The position numbers were made by a program, and so were the translations under genes. Shown piece after piece: positions 23,346-35,338 of a DNA stretch of 64,000 nt. Location of the stretch: positions 124,001 through 188,000 of the forward strand of contig JAIWNE010000040.1 of NCBI GenBank assembly GCA_025331445.1, read 5' to 3'. The DNA is from Blakeslea trispora (Eukaryota; Mucoromycota; Mucoromycetes; Mucorales; Choanephoraceae). The notes under the pieces are model-generated. The model did no database searches, had not been told where the DNA came from, and saw only the letters and a list, made by a program, of their open reading frames with translations. Every line of letters starts with the position of its first letter. Position 1 is the first letter of the stretch.

Positions 23346-25497
23346 ATGACTGATATTATCGATTACATTTCAGAGTTTGATGACGGAAAAAGGAGTTTGG
23401 ATCAGTTAAACAACGACTTGGAAGAAGCTGTCAAACAGACTTTGCAGAACAACTTGTTTCGGTAAAACACATTTATACTTTCATGTTGATCGCAACGATC
23501 CAACTCAACCCGAAACCAAAAGTGTTCAAACAGGTGGCAATACCGCGTTTTGGCAAGCATTTACGCAAGCTTACCCGATCTTGGCTCAAGATCCTAACGA
23601 GATCTGCTTGATCAACTTGACCAAGTTTTGTAGAAATATAGTGGCAGGCGAGATTAGAAATCAGCAGATGGCCATGTAAGAAAGGAAAGGAAAAAAAAAA
23701 CAGAATAAATAATGAACTGTTTTTCTAGTCAATATGGTTGCTTGGATTTGATTGAAAACACCATGTTGCAAAAAATTGCTAGTGCATGTATGAAGAAAAT
23801 AAAAAAAGAGGCACCAGGAAAAACTAAAAGTTCATATTTGAAATAGCTGATAATACACTCATACTTCAAGTAAGTACACAAGCAGTGTGCAACATGATTA
23901 CAAACAACCCGGCTGCATTAAACGAAATATGGACTGCATGGTTATCCAATCCGGAAAGAGGAATGCTTTGGAGGTAGAACGGTCTGGATCAAGGGAGAAC
24001 CTAAGAAAGTGACTTATATGCAATTGAAAATAGTTATATTCTCTCAAGGAGCAATGAAAGCTTAATCATGAGTGCACTTGTTTTAGTCATCAACTGCATA
24101 CGTGGTAGTAAAGAAAGATGGTACGAGAAACAAGACAGCCCAAAAAAAAAAAAGGGAATTTACTAACAAAATACAACAGTGATTTATTAGCCTCATCCAA
24201 GGTCGGACAAGACCTGATTGCTGCCATTCTGGGTGACATTGAACGATTGCATGAAAATCAAGAATCGAAAAACTTTGAATTAGGGTAAGCATGAATTAGA
24301 ATCCGTGAATGCTTCTGTTGCCTCTCTAATGATAATTTCTATAAAGTTATACAATTTTCAGCGAATTAATCTCATTTCATCATTTCAAGACATTGTTTGT
24401 TAATGTGGATGACTATAGGTAATCTAGTAAAACCAACTCTAGTTTTAAAGGGGGGAGTCAAAGAAAAGCTTAAAATGATGTTTATGCGTAGCCGCAAGAA
24501 TCCTATTAGTGATCATCAGATCATTTTGCTAAAATTTCTTGATTCAAAAATTCATGCTGTTCAGAAAAAAGAAATTTTCCCAGAATTCATTGAAACAGAC
24601 GAACTCCAATTTCTCACTCAACAGCTGGCTTCCATTGGCAGACAGGCTATACAGGTTATCCTGACAGTCAAAGAAGGTCATGCTGTACAACAAGTAGAAG
24701 AACATATTCAGAATATCTACACAGGCATCATTCTAGTGCTTCAAATGGTCAATGACCTATTTGTGTTGGATCATGATCGACTAAAGAGTCGCTTAGTGCA
24801 GATAGATACTTTAAATCTGGTTATAGGTAAGAAAGTAAGGGAAATCAAGTGAGAGGGAGAAAAGACAGAAAGAAAAAAAAAGGGGGGAGTGTTGAATCCT
24901 CCTATTTGCTAACAATAACTTGTTTGTAGATATGCTGGGTCTATTGGAATCTGTCAAGTTACCTACTGCAGAAGCTGAGCGCCCTGAGTTAGGTTTCCAT
25001 TTCCTAAAGAGAGAGTGTATCCGTTTGTTGGGTACATTATGTTATCGAGACAAAGCTATTCAAGACAAGGTAATGTCTAGTTGATGTTGTATGTATCTTG
25101 CTTATTTTTAAGAAAAAAGAGTTGCCATCATTAGATCAGGGAATTGGGTGGTATCTCTTTGATTCTTTGTCAACTCAAAATAGATGATTCAAATCCATGT
25201 AAGTCATTTCAATCTCATGATACACGCAGTTATCTATTTCTTACTGTTTACATGTCCATTTCCATACCTTCTTTATACTCACGGACGCGTCTTTTTTTTT
25301 TTTCTTGTATGACTTTGATAGACATTCGAGAATATGCAACTCTTGCATTACGTAATGTACTTGAAAACAATCCCGAAAATCAACAAATCATTCAAGAACT
25401 CGAAGCCCAAGAGGTAGTCCAGACAGACGAGTTGAATCAAATGGGTATTCGCCCAGAGCTTACAGAGGATGGAAAGATTCGCATTAAAAAAAATTAG
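23346..25497 (+). CDS. Ataxin-10 homologue (Ctr86-like armadillo-repeat protein)
   Basis: Cytosolic helical-repeat protein of the ataxin-10 family; yeast Ctr86/Cmr3 is the fungal member. Exons traced: 23346-23461, 23523-23675, 23729-23787, 23847-23973, 24049-24120, 24180-24284, 24390-24826, 24930-25069, 25135-25198 and 25322-25497, giving 482 residues. The C-terminal ataxin-10 domain is clear: ELGFHFLKRECIRLLGTLCYRDKAIQDKIRELGG, ILCQLKIDDSNPYIREYATLALRNVLENN. The join at 24284/24390 is uncertain: the frame entered from exon 24180-24284 through a nearer acceptor at 24346 gives family-like sequence (YTIFSELISFHHFKTLF) that then runs into a stop at 24419, while the downstream exon uses the next frame. 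Either the skipped part is intronic or there is a one-base shift near 24395-24420. Confidence 0.85.
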
Positions 25498-25701
25498 CCT
25501 TTTTTGATCGTCTGATTGGGGTTTTTAGAGTTTGTGTGATGGTCATTATTCTGTGTACCTTTTTTTTTCTTTCTTTAAAATCCCTCCCTCACACACAAAG
25601 AGGTCACTATTTTATTTTTTTGGGCTAAATAAAACCAAGATAAAAAAAAAATAATTGTTTCTGTTTTTTTCTCTTTTTTTTTTTCTCATTACTTTACTAT
25701 C

Positions 25702-28286
25702 ATGCCTCCTGCCTTCCAACCTCCTTATGCAGTCCCAGTACCTGGCGCTGTTAAGAAAGACGGTGAATCTGTTCCATACCGTCACTTTAAATTTGCAGAT
25801 AAACTAGTTGATCATCCTGAAAATGTTCTTTCATGTTGGGATATGTATCTCCATGGCAACAAACTTGCTGGTGGTAATTTTAAGATCATGTTTACTGTCT
25901 TTTTTTTTTTCTAAAACTTCTCGTATTATTTTAGCTGACAGACCTTTCATGGGTACTCGTCGCATCGAAAATGGTGTTGCCAAAGAATATGTCTGGCAAA
26001 GTCATGGTGAGATTCGTGAGCGTATCGAAAACTACGGTAAAGGTTTGATCCAACTCGGTCTCGGAAGACAAAAAGCTGTTGGTGTCTATTCTGTCAACAG
26101 ACCTGAATGGGTAGGTTATACATATGCAATAGGATTAAAAAAGTAAACAACAAAATGATCCATCTTACTCACGGATTAAAAAAAAATCCTTAGACCATGA
26201 CTGAGTTAGCCTCTTATCGACAAGCATTTATCATTGTTGCACTTTACGATACACTTGGTGCTGAAGCTATGGAATACATTGTCAATCAAACAGATATGGA
26301 ATACATTGTTTTGAGCGCCGATAAGTTGGATAACATCGTCAAGCTTAAAGCTCAGCTTGCCACAATCAAGACCGTCATTGTCATGAATGAAACAATTGAT
26401 GCTGAAAAGAAAAAGGCTGCTGAGAGTGCTGGTCTTAAGGTTTACACCTTTAAGGAAGTCGAAGCATTGGGCGCTCCTATCAAGGAAGAAACTGAGTTAC
26501 CCAAGCCTGAAGATATTGCTACTATTTGTTATACAAGGTAAGAAGATTTTCTAACAAATGAGCCTTCTTTTTCTCTTTTGGATGAGAAAATGTATGTAAT
26601 ATTTACTGATGTGGGATTTTTTTTTAGTGGTACCACTGGTGTACCTAAGGGTGTCGTCTTGACTCAAGCAGCTAGTGTAGCTGCTATCTCTGGTATTTCT
26701 GCAGTAGGCGATAAGGGCACATTTGCTTTGATCACTCCTGATGATGTTTATATCTCTTATCTCCCTCTTGCTCATGTTTTCGAACGTGCTGCTCAAGGTA
26801 TCCATATCTTCAAGGGTGCTGGTCTGGGTTACTATCAGGTAAGAACAAGCAAGAAAGGAATGACAAAGATGGGCATGTCAATAGATTGATGTTCAAACCT
26901 TATGGTATTTAGGGTGATACAGCCAAATTGTTGGACGACATTGCTGAATTGAAACCAACAGTTTTCTGCTCCGTTCCTCGTTTGTTCAATCGTATTTACG
27001 ATAAGGTACTTGCTGGTGTGAAGGCTAAGGGTGGTATCTCTGCCTATCTTTTCCATACAGCATTTAATGCCAAGAAGGCTCAGTTAGAAAAGACAGTTCA
27101 TCACTGGCTCTGGGATCGTCTTGTATTTGCAACAGTAAGCAGAAAATCTTGATATTCAATAGGCGCACGCGTGGATAAATGGTTTTTCAGTGACTAACGT
27201 TTTATTGTTATTTTGCAGATCCGACAGAAGCTTGGTGGTCGTTTGAGATTCATCTTGAGTGGTTCTGCTCCTGTCTCACCAGATGTTATGGACTTTATGC
27301 GTATTTGCTTTTCAGCAAAAGTATATGAAGGTTATGGTCAAACTGAAAACTTCTGTGCTGGTTGTTTGGTAAGTAAACGATATATAAAGAGAGAGAGAGA
27401 GATGGGAAATACACAAAAAGAGAAAGATCCTTTTTGTTTTTTTGTTTTTTTTCAAAGTACAATATTCATTCGAATTTGATGTAGACTATTACAGATGATA
27501 ATACTTCTGGTGTTGTTGGTGTACCTTTCCCTTGTTCTGAAGTGAAGTTAGTTGATGTTCCCGACATGGATTACTTGTCCACCGATAAACCTCATCCTCG
27601 TGGTGAAATTTGTATTCGCGGTAATGCTGTTATGCGCGAATACTACAAGTCTCCTGAAAAGACAGCTGAAACCATTGATCAGGATGGTTGGTTGCATACT
27701 GGTGATATCGGTATGTTTGATTCTGCTAACCGTGTTGTCATTATCGACCGTTTAAAGAACATTTTCAAGTTATCTCAAGTAAGTCTTTTTTTTTTTTATG
27801 ATCTCTCGAGTTGGCTTATATCTTATCTCATGATGTATCTTTTTTTTTTTTTTTATTAAAAAAAAACTATAGGGTGAATACATTGCTCCTGAAAAGATTG
27901 AAGGTGTCTACCAAAAGCATGAATTGGTTGCTCAAGCTTATGTATATGGTGACTCAATGCAAGCTTCCTTAGTTGGTGTTATTGTTCCTGACAAGGGAGC
28001 ATTTAAAGCTTGGACTCAAGAAAACTTCAGCTCTGTCAGCAATCCTTATGAAGATGATGCTGTCAAGAAGGAGTTATTAAAGGCTTTAACAGCCTATGGC
28101 AAGCAAAACGACCTCAAGGGTTTTGAACAAATCAGAGCCATCTATTTGACAGCCGATGAATTCAGTGTCGAAAATGATCTCTTAACACCTACTTTCAAGT
28201 TGAAGCGTGAAACTGCCAAGAAGGTTTTCCAATCTCAAATTGAGACCATGTATGCTACTTTGTCTAACGGAAGAGCATTCAACTAA
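25702..28286 (+). CDS. Long-chain acyl-CoA synthetase
   Basis: Activates fatty acids to acyl-CoA with ATP (AMP-binding superfamily). Eight exons (25702-25870, 25935-26110, 26194-26537, 26628-26838, 26913-27134, 27219-27368, 27485-27778, 27873-28286) give 659 residues. The AMP-binding signature [15 protein letters not shown] spans the third intron; other motifs are [34 protein letters not shown], the GWLHTGDIG and [21 protein letters not shown] blocks (the fatty-acyl signature is the D-G-W-L-H-T-G-D segment), and the C-terminal TPTFKLKRE with the conserved adenylation lysine. There is no obvious signal peptide; the start [15 protein letters not shown] resembles peroxisomal/ER long-chain enzymes (Faa2/ACSL type). 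No terminal PTS1 (it ends RAFN). Secure at family level. Confidence 0.95.
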
Positions 28287-29911
28287 TATTTTTGTCAATT
28301 TTGTTTAAAGAAAAAGAAAATGCACATATAAACATTTAATATTACCCTCTCATTCTTTGTTGTATAGCCTTTCAACACTTTTTCTTGATGATGTTTATGG
28401 TAATTGAATATGGGGGGGGTTAATATCTGTACTGCTTGTTGTTATAAATGCAGCGAATGATAGATGTCTCAAATGTAAATCAATCACTTAAAATATGGTT
28501 ATAGAGAATTACATGACACGTTTTTTAAGACATCATTCAATTTCAATGCTCTTAAGCTTAGGATTTCCATGCTTCAACTTCTTTTTTGTTTTGACTTTAT
28601 AAAACCCTTAACTGTCTGTTCAGTAGTTGGGAGAGCAATCAGGGTTTTGTGCATTGTTCTTTCTATTCTGTCTTTTTTTTTTGTATTTGGTAAAAGAATC
28701 ATTTGAAAAGCTCTTCTCTTTTCGGCATATGTGTAGAGCTACAAGACTTATGGAACATAAACTCAACTTGTGTTGCTAAGAATATTATTGATTGGTGGAT
28801 ACAGAAGATGGACAAACTTTTCTTACCACCAAGTACTTGGTTCTTTTTCTCAACAAATGCATTTCATGCTAGGTTGAAAGGAAATCAAATACAAACAAAT
28901 GCTATTGGATCTTTTTAACTTCAGAATAAAGGCTTCATATTTTTCATTTTGAATGCTCAATCCTTATTATGAGTTCAAATAAGCAAACTATATTCAATAC
29001 CAAAGGAAAAATATAATAGGCGCAAGAAATGCGAAAAATCCAATCTAGGAAATACGTCGGTATACACGGTATTTATTACCGCCATTCACTTGTATCAGTC
29101 TTGAAACACTCAGTGAGAAGGGCTTTAGGGATCAGCAAATTTATTGTTTAGGAATAAAGGATCCCTTATGCATAAATCCAGCCTGTTTTGATTTTTTTTT
29201 TTGGCTGAATCCACAATAGCGCATTTCATTGTTGAGTACAGAGGCATTCTAACAAAAAAAAATAACATTATTAGAATGTAGCTACTTTGGCTTTTTGTAA
29301 ATGCAGTCCATTTCTAAGATTTGTAAACAAATGCTCCGAAGCATGTGTACAGCTATTTCTTTATTGTTTGATAAAGTTTTCTACAGCTAAATTTTATTTG
29401 TCTTTTGAAATTCCTTTCTTGTGTCTTTTGGTTTGTTTGTTTGGGTAGTTTTTTAGTAATCCAGCTGATCCAGTGTTTTTTTAATTGTTTTCTAAATATA
29501 TGCTTGTCAAATACTAAATCAAGTACAGATTTACACCTATGTCAAGAAGAGTTGAACTACATGGCCTTGACCATAAAGGCAAGACCAAGTGTTTCTTGTG
29601 ATTAGCTAGAGTTCTCTGTAGTCATATCATAACTCTGAATTTAAACTTTGAAATAGGTCTTGAATGAAATGACAAGCAAGAAAAACAGATGAACATATGG
29701 AAACTCTCTGGAATATTCATGGAATGTCTTCATACTCGCTTTTTTCTTTTTTTTTTTCTGGTTATTATTGAACATATAAATTGTGCCCTTTTTTTTTGAT
29801 CTCTGAATTTATTTTCTTTAATCACAACTCAGCTGTTTTATTATCTCTTTGGAGTAGTCTTCTACCAAAATACCAATTTATTAGAAACAAGAGATAGACA
29901 TAGCTTAAAAA
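28287..29911. other. Intergenic region
   Basis: About 1.6 kb, AT-rich. T runs at 28674-28682, 29191-29200 and 29748-29757, the latter near the start of the downstream secreted-protein gene. Short ORFs at 28703-28918 and 29405-29605 are rich in Phe/Cys from T-rich DNA and are not credible. Nothing else recognised. Confidence 0.55.
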
Positions 29912-30657
29912 ATGATGAACCGTATCTTGACTGCAGCTTTGCTCACTAGCATGGTTACACTCTCTTTCGCACAGGTTGCTGAAGTCGGTGGTTTTGTTTG
30001 TGATCCCCCTGGAACCGACGGTTATTTCTTTGCCAAAGAATTGACTCACTGGGAAATGGCCAACGAATCTTGTGGTAAGGATGGTATCCTCGCTGGTATT
30101 AACAACAAAAACTTCGAAATTGCCACCAACTTGGTTAGAAACTGTATTGGTGACAATGCTGCTGCCTGGATTGGGTAGAGTATTCGATTTGTATCAACAC
30201 AAGCAGCACAATACTCATTTTTTTTCCTTAATGTAGTACTTGGGATTACACTGCTGCTGACCCTCAAGTCAGAAATTGTCTCACTCTCTACGTTGGTGAA
30301 GAAGGAACCGGTGGTGGTATCAACACCAGCTGTGGTAGCAGAAGATATGCTCTCTGTAGAAGAAAGCCCAACAGAAGCAACTCACCTGAATTCCCTACAG
30401 GCTATCCTGCTCAAAGCAGCAGTAGCGAGAATAGCAGCAGCAACGGTAACAACAGCAACGGCGGTAACCAACCTACTTCAACTGAATACGTCACTGTTTC
30501 CAAGACTGTTGCTACAGTCTCCACTGCAACCACAACTACTGCAGTTGCCACTGTCAACTCTGAAGTTCGTGTCAGCACCACTGTAACCGAATATATCCCT
30601 ACTACCTCTGTTACTACAAGACAAATTACCCAAGTTGCCTATTACACTACCTCTTAA
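29912..30657 (+). CDS. Secreted C-type-lectin-like protein with Ser/Thr-rich tail
   Basis: Exons 29912-30174 and 30237-30657 give 227 residues. The N-terminus MNRILTAALLTSMVTLSFA is a classical signal peptide, cleaved probably after ALA/SFA-Q. The mature domain of about 110 residues has a C-type-lectin-like arrangement: paired Cys, HWEMANESC, NNKNFEIATNLVRNCIG, the AWIGTWDYT stretch, then NCLTLYV and a final RYALC. After it comes a Ser/Asn/Gly-rich linker and a Thr/Val-rich tail (TVSKTVATVSTATTTTAVAT) expected to be O-mannosylated. There is no hydrophobic C-terminus for a GPI anchor. Probably extracellular or wall-associated; ligand unknown. The fold assignment rests on spacing by eye. Confidence 0.7.
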
Positions 30658-32192
30658 AGCAGTAGATGAATACCTCTTTATTTATTTTACCCCTCCTTTT
30701 TTCAATACAACTCTATAGCGATCTATAGACCCTTAAAAAAGATGTCGATTTCGAATTGTTTGATAGATAATGATCTTTTTTTGATAAGAGCATGACTTTG
30801 CTTTTTCTTTTCAGAGTAGTTAGATGATTGAGAACTATGGCAATAGAACAAAAATGCTTTAAGAGCCATTTTTTTTGTTGCTTAAAAAAAGAAGAGACAG
30901 TTTCTTTCCATATAAATTACGTATGTTGCTGCAAAAAAAAAAGGGAAAAACTTGATGTGTATAATCAACCAGGATCTAGGGCTACAGAAGGGCTTCAATT
31001 TTTCAAGGCATCAACCATTCCGCATAAACGGAGCATAACATTAAGAACAGAACGTAAAAAAAGGAGATAGCTCTATTACAAGACATGGCGTTCAAATCAA
31101 AGAGGAAGTAGACGCATGCTAAAATTATAGTGAGGTCAATGCGATGCAAGTTACTCTAAGACAAACCAGATTTTGCCTAGTATGATTTCGCTCGTTCTTT
31201 TTGTTGTACATCAATGATTACAAAAGAGTGATGACCGAAGCACTTTGAGATTTATACATCCTTTGTTACTCACTCATTAAGCTTATTGGCTCCATCAGAC
31301 TCTATTTTAATTCAAGCCAATCCTAAGATATAAGACTTGATTATCATTGTGCTTAGAGGTACAAGTCGGCATTACAAATACTGAGAGAAGATCTTGTTAA
31401 GCTTGCTCACTTGTTATGGGCCTTGGCTTCCTAACTTAAATAGATGGTATCAAAGTAAACAAGCAATTTCCCAAATTAGTGTATGGCACAGATGAAAATG
31501 GCAATGACCAATAGAATGATCCCAGTATTTAATCAGCAGCAATTGAGCGCACTGGAGTCAAATAATCAAACTATGTTTTAATTACATTGTACTGAATGCA
31601 TGTTTGGTAAACATTGGGTGATAGAAAATTAATGTGAATCTATTTAATTTATGTTTCTTTTTTTAGATTTTTTTTTTTTTGGCTGATTTTGTAAGCAGAT
31701 GATATAGACAATCTGCAAAAGTACAGCCTGCATATTGTAGCACATTAACATACAAAAAGCTAGGCGAGGTAAATTCGATTTGAGCACATTGTAAGAAGAC
31801 TCCAGCTATGTGACTAAACTTTGAATACTTTAGACAATCAAAAGTACCGAGATACCCTTGGACCTTGTACTCAAGATAACTGACTGATTTCACTCAGCGC
31901 CTCATTTTTTTTTTTTTGCTGTTATTTAGATACTATCGTTTTAAGTGTCAGCCACGTTAAATGATATCAGAACATTCGGGATATCGGGTAAGAAAAGATT
32001 GCTGTTCCCCGACACCATTTCATCAATAGATTTAATAATTTGAGGGTGACTATTGCATTTCTTTTTTCGATTTTATTTTTATACATCTTACTTTCCTTTT
32101 TCAATCATTGCGATATAGTGGATACTCAATTAAGAGATATACACCTTGATTCTGCTTAGCCTTGCACTTCCATTCTTTTTATTATATCAGCC
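30658..32192. other. Intergenic region
   Basis: About 1.5 kb without a recognised gene. A 76-codon minus ORF (31893-31663) has balanced composition but no recognisable family and no upstream extension. T runs at 31671-31680 and 31907-31917. The right end should hold the promoter of the RhoGEF-like gene. Confidence 0.55.
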
Positions 32193-35100
32193 ATGACCGT
32201 AGCATATACTTTTATTATTGAAGCAGAAAAGAATTATGTTGACAGACTGAAAGTTCTGGAATTGGTAATCACACAGATTTTCTCTCTTTTGTGCACATCT
32301 AACGCTGATGATAGAATTTGACTCATGAGTCAAATAAAAATGAATCAGTTCAATTGTTAGAGCAAGTCCAAGCTCTCCTATGTCTTCATTATGAACATTA
32401 CAAAGTAAGCGGTATAGTCTATCTTTAGATAATCTCCTCCCTTCTAAATGAATGACGCTATTTTATAGAAATTGATTTCAAGCGACGATCAACAGGAAAC
32501 GTTTGAAAATCTTCTTATGCAATGGGTAAGTCCTTTATTTGCTTTTATAAGCACCGTCTGACAAGAAACCACTAGGCAAGCAATATGCAAGCATTATATG
32601 AAAAATACATAGAATGCGTTACCAAGCTATTGGATTCATGCCAAGAAATAAGCCCACCAATTCTATGGCAGCCATCTCTTAATGTAAATTTGACATGTTT
32701 CTTTGAAACTAGATTAAATTATTGATGACATTTATTTAGAGCACGCACCAACAAAAAAACACAGTTACAATCCAGGCTCCTTTACAGCAGCTAGAAACAT
32801 ATAAATACCTCTTTAAGGTATGAGATACTCCTCTTTTCTTTCCTACTCTCCTCTTTCTTTCTTTTTCTCAAAATCCTCTTTCACTTTTTATGATAGCAAG
32901 AACATCAAACAAACCTCATTAGTGAACCAACTCTGCAACAACTATACCAAACTTTTGACGAACTCATGAATCGTATTCCATCATCGCTTAAAGTCAACTC
33001 CGAACTTCTGCACACTCAAATAGATTGCACAAAAACAATCGATTTTGACAATGGAGACCATGTTGAAAACTTTCAGTTGCCAGCCTTCTCTGAAATACTA
33101 CTTTGTAACCGATTCAATTGTGTAGAACTGGACAAAGCTGTTCAGCTCGTTTTGACGACTGACAAGCTTGTTCTTTGCTCTGTTGAAGCCCACCAAAAGC
33201 TAAGTCTGTTATATACTCCTATATGCATAGACGAGATCATGATTCGACCTGCTCACAGTAATGTCGAGGATCAAGCTTGCTTTCAATTGTGGATCAACAA
33301 GCAGAGTATTTTTACAATGAGATCAGATTCAACTGAAGTGTGCAATATGTGGCTTAGCCATGATGCTGATAGTAATACGACTAGAGAAGATGCAAAGCTT
33401 TCGAGCTGGAAAACTTTGCTCGAGACTGCTGCAAGACATAGTCACCAATTCATACCAACAGATAAAGCTTTGCACACAAAGATGTCTCGGCCTACCATCA
33501 GAACTGAAGATATCTTTACTCTCAGCAGTAGCTATTCTGAGCAAATTTCCCCTTTAGTATCTTCTGATGAAGAACTAGAAGACCAAGTAGACAGCACCAA
33601 AGGAAATGCTCAAGTAGAAGGAGGTAAGGAACTTTATGACCAACGTAAATGCTCGTATGCAAGAAACTGATTTGCTTAATTTTGATAGGCACAGGCATGT
33701 CAGGTGATAGAAACTTGATGTCTCTGGCTGAGCAAAAACCTTTGCCCCCCATTGCAGGCAGCACAAATTCGCCTTCTTTATCAGCAAAGCCATCCATTGC
33801 CCTCAATTCACAACTTATCCCTAATCGCAAGCATTCTTTGAGCAACCCTCCTATTCCCACACGCATGCTTTCATCTGGAATTATCTCTCCTGACAATAGA
33901 GTGTCAAGCATTCGTGCTGTATCATCTTATCAATCGATAGGCAATGTTCACCAACAGCATGATTTACAAGTTCCTTTGTCTTCACAGAACGATAATGGTA
34001 TACCTCCTACAAAAAGGCTTTCTTTTATGCGCTCAGTTATAGGTGCCATCTCAAACCGTGCATCACTGCGCCCAAAGAAGAGCAGCAGTAAGATTTCAAT
34101 AAACGAGATATACAGCCCTCAAGCCAATAGCATCACTAAAAGTTTGAGTGCTGTCTCGCTTAGCCAGCAAAAGATTCAGTCTGAGAATCAGCATCTACAC
34201 TTGCCATCAGACGATTTCTCTATTCAAAAACCAAGAAGTACTTCCATACCATTTTCCAACACCCTAGGCACTTCAGAACAATGTAGCCCAGCATCCACTC
34301 CTTCCTTAAGTAGAACCTCCAGTACTGGTGGATCAGTAACTCCTATACGTCATACTCCATCATCCTCAACTTCAGAAGCTTTTGATCTGCCATCCGAGAA
34401 TGTATGTAAAGAGAGCACTACAGTTTCTTTTTTTTTTGTATTAACGGCTCTATCAGTTAGACGCGAATGCTATCAAAGCAATTTTATATAGTAATGACAA
34501 GTGCCAAGTTTTTCGATGGAAAGATGAATCATGGTACGCAGTTGAAGGCGACTGCTTATTGGAAGTGCGACAAACACATGCATCTCGCTTTTGTGTCACT
34601 ATTCGTACAAAGAATTTGGGACAATTATACCTGAATGCATGGATTCTTCCTGATACCTTCATCATTCGTACTACCGAAACCGATCTCAGTCTGTCTCTTA
34701 ATATAGCTAGAAATCAGACAGTAGAAGTAGAGAATTATCTTCTTCATTGTCAATCGAAAACAGAAGCCGATCGCTTGGCAAGTCTCTTGGAGCAATTGCA
34801 CCGAGAGTCTGTCAGATTGAACAATATGATGAGCCACATAAACGGAGCACTAAAAGAAGAACGATCCGATTCACTATCTAACCCTGTCATGCCTGTTATA
34901 AGTGAAGAAGAAATTGCCAGATCATTCAAGCTAGTCATGCAATGCAAGTGCAAACTATATGTTCAAAACGCTAGTTCGAACTGGAGTAGCTTTGGTAGTG
35001 TCTATATGAAAGTCTCACAAAATCATACTACTAAGAGAATGCATATATCAATGGAGTCACACAAAGGAGAAAAGACGACACAGCTTGTTAGCGCGATGAT

Positions 35101-35266
35101 TCAAAGTCGAAACGTAGAAAGATTAAGTCCAAAGCGAGTTACTTTCTTACTTGTAGATGAGCTTGAACGAAACAGTGTAGTCTACATGGTTCAAGTACGA
35201 GAAGAAGCCACCAGTGACAAAATCATCGAGTACACCAAGACAAAAAATGCTGAAAATGGCTGGTAA
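32193..35266 (+). CDS. DH/PH-type RhoGEF-like protein with C-terminal PH-like domain
   Basis: Eight exons (32193-32264, 32315-32404, 32469-32525, 32576-32683, 32740-32817, 32897-33623, 33689-34401, 34457-35266) give 884 residues. The N-terminal 150 residues are helical and start like a Dbl-homology domain (FIIEAEKNYVDRLKVLE); a PH-like domain follows around residues 175-260 (VLTTDKLVLCSVEAHQKLSLLYTPICIDEIMI to STEVCNMWL). The middle 300 residues are Ser/Pro-rich and disordered, with basic LSFMRSVIG and RASLRPKKSSSK patches. The last 265 residues form a second ordered region (CQVFRWKDESWYAVEG, YLNAWILPDTFIIRTTE, FLLVDELERNSVVYMVQVRE) resembling a WH1/RanBD-type PH fold. Presumed activator of a Rho-family GTPase, but the DH domain is divergent. 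The stop is 72 bp from that of the convergent SZT2 gene. Confidence 0.7.
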
Positions 35267-35338
35267 TAGCTTTAGATAGACGATATTGTCTGCTTTATTT
35301 TATATCGTTGGAATAAACAATAGATCAAAGAATGAGTT
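35267..35338. other. 72-bp tail-to-tail gap
   Basis: Only 72 bp separate the stop codons of two long convergent genes. It contains AATAAACAATAG on the plus strand, a likely polyadenylation region, and an AT-rich core. The two 3' UTRs must overlap. Confidence 0.7.

Noticed and set aside
31663..31893. 76-codon minus ORF in a long spacer
   Set aside because: No extension on either side, family not recognised; chance openness is likely.
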